Source: Pseudomaricurvus alkylphenolicus
Lineage (GTDB): Bacteria; Pseudomonadota; Gammaproteobacteria; Pseudomonadales; Cellvibrionaceae
Direction of reading: 5' to 3'
Length of the DNA: 64,000 bases
NCBI RefSeq assembly: GCF_011683955.1
Contig: NZ_JAAQPI010000001.1
Span: 1,323,136-1,387,135, forward strand
Below are positions 1 to 8,351 of the stretch, piece after piece; position 1 is the stretch's first letter; each line of letters begins with the position of its first letter. Under the pieces are notes generated by a model that worked only from the letters and a program-made list of their open reading frames with translations, was not told the DNA's origin and did no database searches. The translations under genes were made by a program, and so were the position numbers.

Positions 1-1
1 G

Positions 2-619
2 TTTGTGGTAGAAGCCGATAACCCGGGGTTGACCCGTGAATCACTGAACATGCTTGATCATCGCAATATGGCGCACCTGGAGTTTGACAATGTTCGGGTA
101 GAGCAGACGGCGTTACTCGGAACAGTAGACGAGGCTTCGGAAGGGCTGCAGCGGGGGCTGGATGTTGCCCGTTGTCTGCTGGCGGCGGAAATGCTTGGTG
201 GGGTGGAAGCCTGCTTTGAGGCGACCTTGGAGTACCTGAAGGTGCGCGATCAATTCGATGCCATAATTGGCAGCTTTCAAGCACTGCAACACCGAATGGC
301 CCGTCTGTATATCGATCTGGAACAATGCCGTGCAGTGGTCCTGGCAGCGCTCAAAGCTGCGGATACCGAAAGTCCTGCCAACGGCAGTCCCTCAAGCTAC
401 GAAGACAGCGCTCTGCCAAAACTGGCCAGCCTGGCTAAAGCCAAGCTCAATGACCTGAGTATCGCCATGACCAACGAAGCCGTGCAATTACACGGTGGAA
501 TCGGGGTCACAGAGGAGTTGGACATTGGCTTATACCTCAAGCGATCCCGACTCACTGTGCAACTACTGGGTGACAGCCGATTCCATCGTGACCGTTTTGC
601 TTTATTGGAGGGCTACTAG
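2..619 (+). CDS. Acyl-CoA dehydrogenase, C-terminal part (5' end outside window)
   Basis: The reading frame is open to the left edge, so this is the last ~206 residues of a gene that starts upstream. It matches the C-terminal helical domain of FAD-dependent acyl-CoA dehydrogenases: a middle-domain strand (LEFDNVRVEQTALLG), the RDQFDAIIGSFQALQHRMA helix and the LHGGIGVTEE turn that contacts FAD. Where active family members have the catalytic Glu (YEGTSQ-like loop), this protein reads LLGDSRFHRD, so the usual base appears absent. That occurs in one subunit of heteromeric steroid-type acyl-CoA dehydrogenases, and the partner could lie upstream. The role in side-chain or ring beta-oxidation is inferred from the family and the neighbourhood. 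Confidence 0.85.
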   Translation, partial: FVVEADNPGLTRESLNMLDHRNMAHLEFDNVRVEQTALLGTVDEASEGLQRGLDVARCLLAAEMLGGVEACFEATLEYLKVRDQFDAIIGSFQALQHRMARLYIDLEQCRAVVLAALKAADTESPANGSPSSYEDSALPKLASLAKAKLNDLSIAMTNEAVQLHGGIGVTEELDIGLYLKRSRLTVQLLGDSRFHRDRFALLEGY

Positions 620-853
620 CAGACCACGGAGCCCACAGCTATGGGATTGGTGGGATCCGAGGTGACTATGCAGAGCCGGCAGCCTCCAGAAAGCAGCTAA
701 CAAATGCAATCGACGGCATATTCCATAAAGAAATAGATGGTTCTTTTTTATTTGAATATTGGTATAAAAAATAAATTAACAAACATGTAAATTAAATAAA
801 CTTCGGGTAACATGATTGCTCTTATTGACGAATTCATTTGAAGGACACTGATA

Positions 854-1522
854 TTGACGATTGAAGACGATCAGGCCCTGGACACCGACAATGGCACCCG
901 AGAGCCCAAGAAGAAACGCGCCGGTCGGCCACAGGGCAGCAGCCGTGAAATGACAACTGCCCGCATTCTTAACAGTGCGCTGACCTGTTTCACCCGAAGG
1001 GGTTATGCCAACACCACCTTCAAACATGTGGCTCAGGGAGCGGGGATGACATCTCCGGCGATCTACCAGTACTACAGCTCTAAAGCGGAGCTTTACGGGG
1101 CGACGCTCGACTTGGTTTACCAGCGTCTGATCCCGGAGATTCAGATGGCCTCACGCGCAGACCTGAATTTCCGCGAACAGATCAAAGTGCTATTGAGAGC
1201 GACGGTTGAATTACAGGCTAACGCCCCGGAGGCCACTGCATTCTTGTCAACGGTTGCCGTGGAGAGCCACCGTGAAGAAGAGCTGCGCAAATATTTTATG
1301 TCGCGTAACAGCAACGTGCTGGAGGCGATCGGTGGCATGTTCGAGCAAGCAAAGGCAAGAGGTGAGATCAAGAGCACCAGAAGTAATGCCAATCTTGCCA
1401 TGTTTTTTCTGGGTAGCACCATTGGCATGGTGTTGTATCACAACGGCAGTGAAGATACTTCAATGCAAGAAGGTATCGAAACCATGATTGATTTGATCGA
1501 CAACCGATTCTTCAGCGATTGA
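854..1522 (+). CDS. TetR/AcrR-family transcriptional regulator
   Basis: A 222-residue protein with a basic N-terminal tail (EPKKKRAGRPQGSS) and a TetR-type helix-turn-helix at about residues 33-80 (ILNSALTCFTRRGYANTTF, then GMTSPAIYQYYSSKAEL). The C-terminal ligand-binding domain is variable, as usual. The start is TTG at 854, with an AAGGA ribosome site 8 nt upstream; no ATG sits in a better place. It lies 75 bp upstream of a P450 on the same strand and probably represses that gene or itself in response to a hydrophobic ligand. The ligand is unknown. Confidence 0.88.
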   Translation: MTIEDDQALDTDNGTREPKKKRAGRPQGSSREMTTARILNSALTCFTRRGYANTTFKHVAQGAGMTSPAIYQYYSSKAELYGATLDLVYQRLIPEIQMASRADLNFREQIKVLLRATVELQANAPEATAFLSTVAVESHREEELRKYFMSRNSNVLEAIGGMFEQAKARGEIKSTRSNANLAMFFLGSTIGMVLYHNGSEDTSMQEGIETMIDLIDNRFFSD

Positions 1523-1597
1523 TGCTGCTCGTGGTGACCCTGAAATCCAACCCGCAGTGACACTCGGTTACGGCGGACAACACACAAGGAGTCAAGA

Positions 1598-2842
1598 ATG
1601 TCCAGTTGCCCCTATAGCAATTTGTTGGATCCCGATCTTTACGTAGAGGGGTCACACCACGAGACAATGAGAGCGGTTCGAGACCAAGGTGGGCCGGTTG
1701 TAAAATTAGATGATCCCATCACCGGTGTTCCCTACTGGGCTATACAGGGCCGTGATGAGGTCGACTACATTTGTAAAAACCCACAGTTGTTCTCCAGCGA
1801 AGCGAAAACAGCAGTGCCCATGGAGCAGGGTGAAGAGGAGATGGCCAAGCAACGCCTGATGGTGGTGAGCATGGATCCCCCTCGTCACAACAAATACCGT
1901 CGTATTTCCAGAAACGCATTTACACCGTCCGCGGTGAATTCCTACGAACCCAAATTTCGCCAGTACGCCAAAGAAATCGTTGATCGCGTTGCCAATCGAG
2001 GTGAGTGCGAATTTGTCGAAGAGGTGGCAGCCGAACTGCCCCTGATCGCCATCCTGGAGCTGTGTGGTGTTCCCAAGGAGGATCGAAAAAAATTCTTCGA
2101 TTGGACGAATGCTATGTTTTTCACCAGCGACGATACCATGAGCGAAGGAGAAGACAATATCCAGGCGGCCAAGGATGCGGGCATTCATATGTACCTCTAT
2201 GCCGCCGAGCTGGCCAAGAAACACGCCGAAACCCCCATGAGCAATATTGTTGGGGCGCTACTGGACAACGAAGTCGACGAAGAAAAGCTCACGATTGAAG
2301 AATTCAGCGCGTTTTTCCTGATGCTGATCTCGGCGGGCAACGAAAGCACCCGAACCGTAACGGCTCACGGCATGCGTCTATTAATGGAAAACCCTCATCA
2401 GTTGCAGATGCTGGTGGACGACCCCTCCCTGATTCCTTATTTTTGCGAAGAGGTGTTACGCCACAGTGCCGCTTTTATGGCCATGCGTCGTACAGTGATG
2501 GAAGATACAGAACTGGCGGGCCAGAAACTGAAAGAGGACGATAAGGTTATCCTTTTTTGGCACGGCATTAATCGCGATGAACGGGTATTCGACAACCCGA
2601 TGGAATTCGACATTATGCGGCACAAGACCATGCCGGACCTGCATAAGCAACATCGATCCTTCGGTATTGGTCAACATTTTTGTCTTGGATCCCATCTGGC
2701 CAGGTTGGAAATGCGGGTCATGTTCGAAGAGATTATACCTCGATTAAAAAACCCGAAATTTGCCAAACCCGTGGAATACGTGCGTTCCTATTTTGTCAAC
2801 GGTATTAAGGCAATGCACATTACTTTTGACAAAGAAGCCTGA
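1598..2842 (+). CDS. Cytochrome P450
   Basis: A 414-residue soluble bacterial P450. The I-helix oxygen-activation motif AGNEST is near residue 246, the K-helix ExxR (EEVLR) near 285, and the haem-thiolate signature FGIGQHFCLGSHLA near 355, with the Cys as axial ligand. Length and motifs fit bacterial class I P450s such as the CYP125/CYP142-like and terpene hydroxylases; the exact subfamily cannot be assigned by eye. The ribosome site AAGGAG precedes the ATG. No ferredoxin or ferredoxin reductase gene is adjacent, so electrons must come from elsewhere. A role in hydroxylating a steroid- or terpenoid-like substrate is inferred from context. Confidence 0.93.
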   Translation: MSSCPYSNLLDPDLYVEGSHHETMRAVRDQGGPVVKLDDPITGVPYWAIQGRDEVDYICKNPQLFSSEAKTAVPMEQGEEEMAKQRLMVVSMDPPRHNKYRRISRNAFTPSAVNSYEPKFRQYAKEIVDRVANRGECEFVEEVAAELPLIAILELCGVPKEDRKKFFDWTNAMFFTSDDTMSEGEDNIQAAKDAGIHMYLYAAELAKKHAETPMSNIVGALLDNEVDEEKLTIEEFSAFFLMLISAGNESTRTVTAHGMRLLMENPHQLQMLVDDPSLIPYFCEEVLRHSAAFMAMRRTVMEDTELAGQKLKEDDKVILFWHGINRDERVFDNPMEFDIMRHKTMPDLHKQHRSFGIGQHFCLGSHLARLEMRVMFEEIIPRLKNPKFAKPVEYVRSYFVNGIKAMHITFDKEA

Positions 2843-2931
2843 TACTTCTGACGACGGATCCAAACAAAACCGGGGCAGAGCGAAGACATTATGCCACCGC
2901 CCCACAATGACTGCTGGAGTAAACTACTGCC

Positions 2932-3978
2932 ATGAATGTAGAGTCTGTTCCCGCCAAATACAAAAAAGCCCTGCTGTACCAGTTTCGAAAACGCGGGGTC
3001 AATCTCACGCGGGCACTTAGTGAGTCCTCTTATACCTTTGAAGAGGACGACCTGAGTCTTGAGTCAGAAGAGTCCGTGTCGCTGCACAAATACTGTGAAC
3101 TCCTCAGGCAGTATTCACTATGCACTCGCGGAAGCTTTTTTGGTCTTCCAGTGGTGGGCAACAGCGCTACCGAGGGCTTTCGTCTGATGGCGTTATCGGT
3201 GGTGCATTGTGCAAACCTGGGTGAGGCACTGCAGAGGGCACGCGACTTCTACCGTCTTTGTGGTGAAGAGAATTGGTCTTTTCAGGTACATCAGGAGGGT
3301 GATACTGCGGCAGTTGAGTTTGAAAACCGCACTGGCGGACAGGACTCGTTGTTCAGTGTTTACGAACTGGCGATGTGGTTCCGGTTTTGGTCCTGGATCA
3401 GTGGGCAGTATATCAATATTGATCAAGTCTCACTTAGCGACAGGTCGCCACACTACGAACATCGTTATATGAAATTGCTGGGTGGGAACATTCATTACAA
3501 TCAAGCCCATACCGCCATCCATTTTCATTCGGACTATCTGAAAAGCGCCCTGGTGCACAATGAAGAATCGATAGAGGAGTTTATTCGAACGGCTCCCTAC
3601 CACCTGGTGACAATACCCAAAAATCAGGATAACAGCCTGACGGAGAAAATTCGCTATATCATTGGCGGAGATTTTACCAAAGCGCCCCCCAGCTACGAAC
3701 GTGTCTCGGAAATTCTGCATGTGTCCACAACGACATTACGAAGACGCCTGCGCAGTGAAGGGACCACCTACCAGCAGATCAAGGACGACACTCGTCGTGA
3801 TGCCGCAGTAGATTACCTTGGGCGCGAAGAGTTGAGCATCAAGGATATTGCTTATATGATGGGCTACCTTGACCCCTGCGCCTTCAGTCGCAGCTTTAAA
3901 CGCTGGACGGGTTTACCGCCGGGGGTGTATCGGCGGGAGAGGTTGGGTATCTTTGAGGAAAAGTTGCTTGAGGCTTGA
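2932..3978 (+). CDS. AraC-family transcriptional regulator (arabinose-binding-domain type)
   Basis: A 348-residue protein. The N-terminal ~230 residues resemble the OruR/ArgR-type ligand domain of AraC regulators. The C-terminal ~95 residues carry two helix-turn-helix units: VSEILHVSTTTLRRRLRSEG, then LSIKDIAYMMGYLDPCAFSR followed by SFKRWTGLPPGVYRRE, the usual AraC signature. It follows the P450 by 89 bp on the same strand and may control it or the catabolic genes nearby. The ATG at 2932 has a GGAG 12 nt upstream, rather far, so the start is slightly uncertain. Confidence 0.9.
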   Translation: MNVESVPAKYKKALLYQFRKRGVNLTRALSESSYTFEEDDLSLESEESVSLHKYCELLRQYSLCTRGSFFGLPVVGNSATEGFRLMALSVVHCANLGEALQRARDFYRLCGEENWSFQVHQEGDTAAVEFENRTGGQDSLFSVYELAMWFRFWSWISGQYINIDQVSLSDRSPHYEHRYMKLLGGNIHYNQAHTAIHFHSDYLKSALVHNEESIEEFIRTAPYHLVTIPKNQDNSLTEKIRYIIGGDFTKAPPSYERVSEILHVSTTTLRRRLRSEGTTYQQIKDDTRRDAAVDYLGREELSIKDIAYMMGYLDPCAFSRSFKRWTGLPPGVYRRERLGIFEEKLLEA

Positions 3979-4835
3979 AAGGCGCTTTTTAAATGGTCGA
4001 ACATAGTAGTAGATCAGTATTTGTTTTGTTTGGGTAATGTCCTCAAAGAGATAGCACAAAAAATTCGCTACGAATTGATTTAAGCCGGTATGGTGTCTGG
4101 CAGTGGGCAGGTCTTGTTTTACAGTTGTGGTGTAGTCACGGGACGTCTTACTCAGAAATAGCCCAGTTTTTATTCTTGTTGAGCAATGAAGGCTAGAGCA
4201 AGACTTGCTGAATTCACAATTCAAAGGGCGCGACCAATTTCATGGTGGCGGTCAACTTCAGAGAACAGCCATTACCGGAATTAGCCGTGTCACTGTAACG
4301 ATGAGTTTCTAACGGAAGGTGTCAAGGCTAAAGCCGTCGTAGAGGTGCTTCAGTTTGAAAGTAATGAATGGCTGGTTTCAGCTCCTTTTCTGAAGTTGAT
4401 CTCTTCCGGGACCACCGACCACTGTTACATCGGGAGAAATTAGAGGAGCACTAACTATTCAAGACACTCCTGGTGGGACATATGTGGGCAAAGAGTTTAC
4501 ATCGTCTACATGCATAGTAATCATTCTAATATACCGTTGCCGTGATAGGCTGAAACAACATGAGTCTTACATCTTTCTTATCCGCTGCTACCTGATACTC
4601 ATTTAATTCGACTCATTTCAATACGGTGCTATGGTTCGTCTCTACTCATCGCATCCCTGTAGAAAATTTCCATGACAACACAGCTTTACGGGTATACCAA
4701 TGAGATACATCTCGGTACTGGAGACAACAAATAGCAAACGGGGTTCAATCAGATGATAATCTGCGCCAATACAGTGCGACTAATTCGGAAGCGATAAACG
4801 GACGTCCAAAGTCCTTAATCATCGTTGGTCAACCG
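3979..4835. other. 857-bp gap without an intact gene
   Basis: Between the AraC gene and the stop of the LysR gene no frame gives a credible protein. Several frames are interrupted and base composition is uneven, as in decayed sequence. The only structure I could support is an imperfect direct repeat at 4294-4401 whose partner lies at 40794-40901, next to a recombinase remnant. A short open frame inside the repeat (reading DEFLTEGVKAKAVVEVLQFE) looks protein-like but I do not recognise it. Confidence 0.6.
4294..4401 (+). repeat. Imperfect direct repeat, copy 1
   Basis: About 108 bp that align without gaps to 40794-40901 in the same orientation. The first 19 bases (TGTAACGATGAGTTTCTAA) are identical and roughly three quarters of the next 68 match; similarity fades after about base 108. 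Both copies keep a frame reading DEFL(T/M)EGV-(A)AKA-VE, so this may be the relic of a coding sequence. The other copy adjoins an integrase remnant. Confidence 0.7.
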
Positions 4836-5726
4836 TTAGTTGCAGTGATCCTTGCACAAATTCATCCAGCGTTCTACGGCTCGGCTGGAGGCGGCATGTT
4901 TATGGGTGACGATATAGAAAAGCCGGTTCATTGGCCTTTTTTTTAGGGTGAGTTCAACTAAAGATCCCCGTTCGAGATCATCGGCCACTGCCAGCTGAGA
5001 CAGACAGCCGATGCCCAGGCCTGCCTTAACAGCGTTCTTGATGGCCTCGTTCTGCGGTAATTGCAGCCGGATATCCAAATCCACCAGCAGCCCGTGCATG
5101 GCCTCGTCAAAGGTTTTGCGATGGGCGGTGCCCGGTTCTCGCAGGATCCACTGGCAGTTCAGGATGTCCTTGTCGGTCAGTTGCCGCTTGGTGGATAGCG
5201 GGTGATCAGGACGGCTGAAGACCACCATCTTGTCCTTACGCCAGGGAGTCTGAGCGAGGTCATTGTGGTGCATTTCGGCCTCGATCAGGCCAACGTCTAT
5301 CTCAAAGTTCAGCACCTTCCTGGCGATCTCCGGCGAATTGGCAGCGGCTACTTCGACTTCCGATCTGGGGTGTCGGTGCAGGTAATCAGCGAGGTATTCA
5401 GACGCTAGGTAATTGGCGATGGTGAGGCTGGCGCCTACTTTCAGGGGTTCCAGTTCCTCATGTTGCCTTAACTCGCTATCAAAGTCCTGGGCGTTGGACA
5501 GTAACTGTTCGGCCTTGGCGCGAATCGTGGCGCCGAGGCTGTTGAGTCTCAAACGTTTGGCGGAGCGGTCGAACAGCAGCATGTCATAGCGGTTTTCGAA
5601 CTCTTGCAGCGCGGCGCTCACGGCAGATTGAGACATGCAAAGCTGCTCTGCTGCACGGCTGATGCTCTGTTCTCTGGCGACGGCCAGGAAAACCTCCAGA
5701 TGGCGTAGAGTGTATTTGATCATCAT
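4836..5726 (-). CDS. LysR-family transcriptional regulator
   Basis: A 296-residue protein of typical LysR length. The N-terminal winged helix-turn-helix (residues ~5-65) contains VAREQSISRAAEQLCMSQSA and the VSAALQEFE recognition region. A periplasmic-binding-protein-like effector domain follows from about residue 92 (LKVGASLTIANYLASEYLAD). There are two in-frame ATGs at the start (5726 and 5723). It is transcribed in the same direction as two LuxR-type genes upstream of it, making a three-gene block of regulators at the edge of the catabolic island. Its effector and targets are not evident from sequence. Confidence 0.92.
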   Translation of the reverse strand: MMIKYTLRHLEVFLAVAREQSISRAAEQLCMSQSAVSAALQEFENRYDMLLFDRSAKRLRLNSLGATIRAKAEQLLSNAQDFDSELRQHEELEPLKVGASLTIANYLASEYLADYLHRHPRSEVEVAAANSPEIARKVLNFEIDVGLIEAEMHHNDLAQTPWRKDKMVVFSRPDHPLSTKRQLTDKDILNCQWILREPGTAHRKTFDEAMHGLLVDLDIRLQLPQNEAIKNAVKAGLGIGCLSQLAVADDLERGSLVELTLKKRPMNRLFYIVTHKHAASSRAVERWMNLCKDHCN

Positions 5727-5787
5727 TCTGTCCAGTAGAAATTCCCGCTCTCGGCTTTCAGGGGCGCAATCAGGAGCATAGGCAAAA

Positions 5788-6939
5788 TCAAATGGTTGAT
5801 GCCAGACTCGTCAAAACCAGAGCAACCAGCTTTGACTGCTGTGTGACTCCGGTTTTTGCGTAAATCGTTCTCAGGTGTGCACGGATAGTATTGCGGGTTA
5901 CGCCTAATTGGTTCGCAACCTCTTCCGTCGTGTTACCTTCGGAAAAGAGGATTGATATCGTTGCTTCCGAAATTGTTAATGAGTAAAACTCCATCAGTGT
6001 GCGAACCGAAATGTCGCGGTTACAAGTGGGGTCTTGAATCCAAACAGAAGCAAATGGCGTGACATCCGAGCAGTCAATCAAATCAACATCAAGAGGTCTG
6101 ACGATCAATTGATAATTGCTCATCCCGGATAACCGGGGAACCGACAAAGCTCTGAATTCAGACTTTGATGATTTCTGTTTCTGACGGAGTACCAAGTCAA
6201 TACAGCTTCGAATGTTGTCCGAAAGGGTTTGATGTATGTCAGCGTTGTCGGCCCTCAGATACCGATTAACTTCGGAAATACCATCGGCGGCTCGAAGAAT
6301 GTCTTTGGCAGAGGCGTTGCTCTGAAGAATTCGACCAAAACGATCCAGCGTTAAAACACCCAGCGAGCGGCCGCTCATGGCGTCAGAGTAGATTTGTCGT
6401 TGGGAGCGAAGTCCGCGGATATCCAGCCCCAAGGACAGCGATTGTTGCATATGTGGAATCAGAAGGCTCAAAAACGCCTTTTCTCTTTGGTTGAATAGCC
6501 CTTGCTGCTCGCTTCTGACAAAACGAATAGAGATGATTGAATCTTGTTGATAAGCGCAGTCAAAGCCACAGAGATAATGGATATCCAGTGGTGACAAGGT
6601 TTTGCGAAAATATTCACTGCTAAGCAGCTGATTTCGGGGAATCATGTCATCAATGGTCACGAGTCTGTTCTGGGCAATACCGTAGAGCGGATCCTGCATG
6701 TAAAGCGTAGCGCAGGAGTCGTCGCTGTCATGTACAGGTGCATCTGTCTGGTCGCCACTGACGTATATTAAACCCGAGTCGTCCATTGTGGGCGGTCGGA
6801 TAATCAACGCCGCTTGCTTAAGATTGAGTCCCCGCTTGAGACGGGTCAGGAAGTCTTTCCCTTGATCCGAGGAGGTTGCGGAGCCATACAGCGACAGAAT
6901 TAAATTCGATAGCAAATTGGAGTTGAGACACACTGGCAT
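5788..6939 (-). CDS. LuxR-type HTH transcriptional regulator (paralogue 1)
   Basis: A 383-residue protein. Only the C-terminal ~60 residues are a recognisable domain: a LuxR/GerE helix-turn-helix with SEGNTTEEVANQLGVTRNTI and RAHLRTIYAKTGVTQQSKLV. The N-terminal ~310 residues match no domain I can name, though the middle (GVLTLDRFGRILQSNASAKDIL) resembles a PAS-like sensor. Overall layout and length match the neighbouring gene at 7021-8160, so the two are paralogues. A near-perfect 24-bp palindrome (6994-7017) lies 55 bp upstream of its start and is likely an operator. Confidence 0.88.
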   Translation of the reverse strand: MPVCLNSNLLSNLILSLYGSATSSDQGKDFLTRLKRGLNLKQAALIIRPPTMDDSGLIYVSGDQTDAPVHDSDDSCATLYMQDPLYGIAQNRLVTIDDMIPRNQLLSSEYFRKTLSPLDIHYLCGFDCAYQQDSIISIRFVRSEQQGLFNQREKAFLSLLIPHMQQSLSLGLDIRGLRSQRQIYSDAMSGRSLGVLTLDRFGRILQSNASAKDILRAADGISEVNRYLRADNADIHQTLSDNIRSCIDLVLRQKQKSSKSEFRALSVPRLSGMSNYQLIVRPLDVDLIDCSDVTPFASVWIQDPTCNRDISVRTLMEFYSLTISEATISILFSEGNTTEEVANQLGVTRNTIRAHLRTIYAKTGVTQQSKLVALVLTSLASTI

Positions 6940-6993
6940 TTTGCTCTTAAACCCACCGTTTGTGGCCTAGAGTAGCAAATTGCCCGACTGGAC

Positions 6994-7017
6994 GGCTTCA
7001 TTTGATCGAATGAAGCC
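6994..7017. promoter_or_regulatory. Palindromic operator, site A
   Basis: Nine-base arms GGCTTCATT and AATGAAGCC flank a TGATCG centre, with one mismatched pair in 24 bp. The 18-bp core at 6997-7014 is TTCATTTGATCGAATGAA. It sits between the two LuxR-type genes, upstream of the 5788-6939 gene and just after the stop of the 7021-8160 gene. It could form a hairpin terminator for the latter, but there is no T-run. Near-copies occur at other promoters in the island, which favours an operator. Confidence 0.7.
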
Positions 7018-7020
7018 AAG

Positions 7021-8160
7021 CTACAGGAGTCTTGCACTGCTCCGGTTGATGATGGCGACCACCTGGGATTGGTTATTGACCCCCAGCTTCTCGTAGATAC
7101 CTCTCAAATGTGTCTTGACGGTATTGATACTAACATTCAGTTCTTCAGCCGCTTGCGCCTGAGATTTTCCATCTGCCAATTGAATACTCACCTGAGCTTC
7201 GCAGCGAGTCATACCATAGATCTTGCGGAGTGTGTCGACCTCGATTTCAAGATTGTTGTCTTGGAAGTCATTGATGTAGATAGCCACAGCGGGGTCCAAG
7301 TTAGTGCCATCGTAACAGTTTTTGGTGATGGGTTTAATCACCATTTCCAGCACTGGTTCACCCGGCAAGTTCTCTATGCTGAATCCCGAGCCACCTTGGT
7401 AAGACTCTCCACTCACGGCGTTGCGGATGGCTTCTTCTATCAACGCCTTCAGTTGCGAATTGTACTTGCTGCTGGTTGCTTTAAGGCGGCCATTGACAAG
7501 GGCCAAACCGCGCTTGTCGGCCAGAATAACTTCAGCCATTTGATTAGTTGAAATTACCTCACCATTGGCGTTTAGCATTATGGAGCCAATGGAGGCCTTG
7601 CTGAGCGTGGCGCTGGCAACCTCTCTCAGGCGGTTGTTTTGCAGCAGTTTTTCTCGCAAATGGATTGCACGTCTCAGGTGCGGGATGAGTATTTCAAACA
7701 GCGCCTTATCGGCATCATCATAGTCCGCTTTATCACTAGTTCTCTCTGCTGAGAGCTTCGCTCTAAGGGAGTCCTCAAAGACAATATCCTGCCCGATCAT
7801 ATATTTGACATCAATGGGTTTTAAGTGACGTTGATACAGTTCACTTTGGTAAAATTTTTCTTCATCGATGGAATCTTTCAGCGTGGTTGCTTTGGGTTGA
7901 AACGTGTGCAGCAACTCACTAAGCGAGAGCAGCTGTTTGGTGGCGTTGTCCGACCTCATATTGAACTTTTCATCACTGGTCAGCAGGTAGTAATCCGGCT
8001 CCGGCTTAATCACACTAAAGATCAATGAGGCATCAAGGGAATGGGTGGCGATGGCCAACTGCTTCAAAAAGCTTGACCAGGGTGCTTCCTCCTCAACGCC
8101 TTCATAGACCAATTCGACTAATTGAGCATATTGGGCGATAGAGATATTCAATTCAGACAT
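7021..8160 (-). CDS. LuxR-type HTH transcriptional regulator (paralogue 2)
   Basis: A 379-residue paralogue of the 5788-6939 gene: same length, same C-terminal LuxR/GerE helix-turn-helix (LADGKSQAQAAEELNVSINT, then VKTHLRGIYEKLGVNNQSQV) and a similar PAS-like middle (GSIMLNANGEVISTNQMAEV). It lacks the autoinducer-binding domain of quorum-sensing LuxR proteins and the receiver domain of response regulators, so it probably senses a small molecule directly. It is divergent from the acyl-CoA ligase gene, and palindromic site B (8276-8293) lies in the shared promoter region. Confidence 0.88.
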   Translation of the reverse strand: MSELNISIAQYAQLVELVYEGVEEEAPWSSFLKQLAIATHSLDASLIFSVIKPEPDYYLLTSDEKFNMRSDNATKQLLSLSELLHTFQPKATTLKDSIDEEKFYQSELYQRHLKPIDVKYMIGQDIVFEDSLRAKLSAERTSDKADYDDADKALFEILIPHLRRAIHLREKLLQNNRLREVASATLSKASIGSIMLNANGEVISTNQMAEVILADKRGLALVNGRLKATSSKYNSQLKALIEEAIRNAVSGESYQGGSGFSIENLPGEPVLEMVIKPITKNCYDGTNLDPAVAIYINDFQDNNLEIEVDTLRKIYGMTRCEAQVSIQLADGKSQAQAAEELNVSINTVKTHLRGIYEKLGVNNQSQVVAIINRSSARLL

Positions 8161-8275
8161 CAGCGTAATTATCGTGAAATGGGATCTTTTGGTGTTATTG
8201 ACGAAAGTGTAGCTTAGATAAACGCTGATTCACAGTCGTTTGTATATACATATTTAGTCCACTGAATGGAGAGAA

Positions 8276-8293
8276 TTCACCTGATCAGGTGAG
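8276..8293. promoter_or_regulatory. Palindromic operator, site B
   Basis: TTCACCTGATCAGGTGAG contains a perfect 16-bp palindrome (8277-8292) centred on GATC. It lies between the divergent LuxR-type gene (start 8160) and the acyl-CoA ligase gene (start 8352), about 59 bp upstream of the ligase start. It matches the shared consensus TTCAYYTGATCRRRTGAA at 17 of 18 positions. Confidence 0.7.
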
Positions 8294-8351
8294 TCGCCGG
8301 TATCGCTCGAGCTCTATGATAAACGCTGATTTCTAAATATTGGAGCCAAGC

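Noticed and set aside
833..840. TTCATTTG upstream of the TetR gene as an operator half-site
   Set aside because: Only one arm matches and it sits beside the ribosome site; chance is likely.
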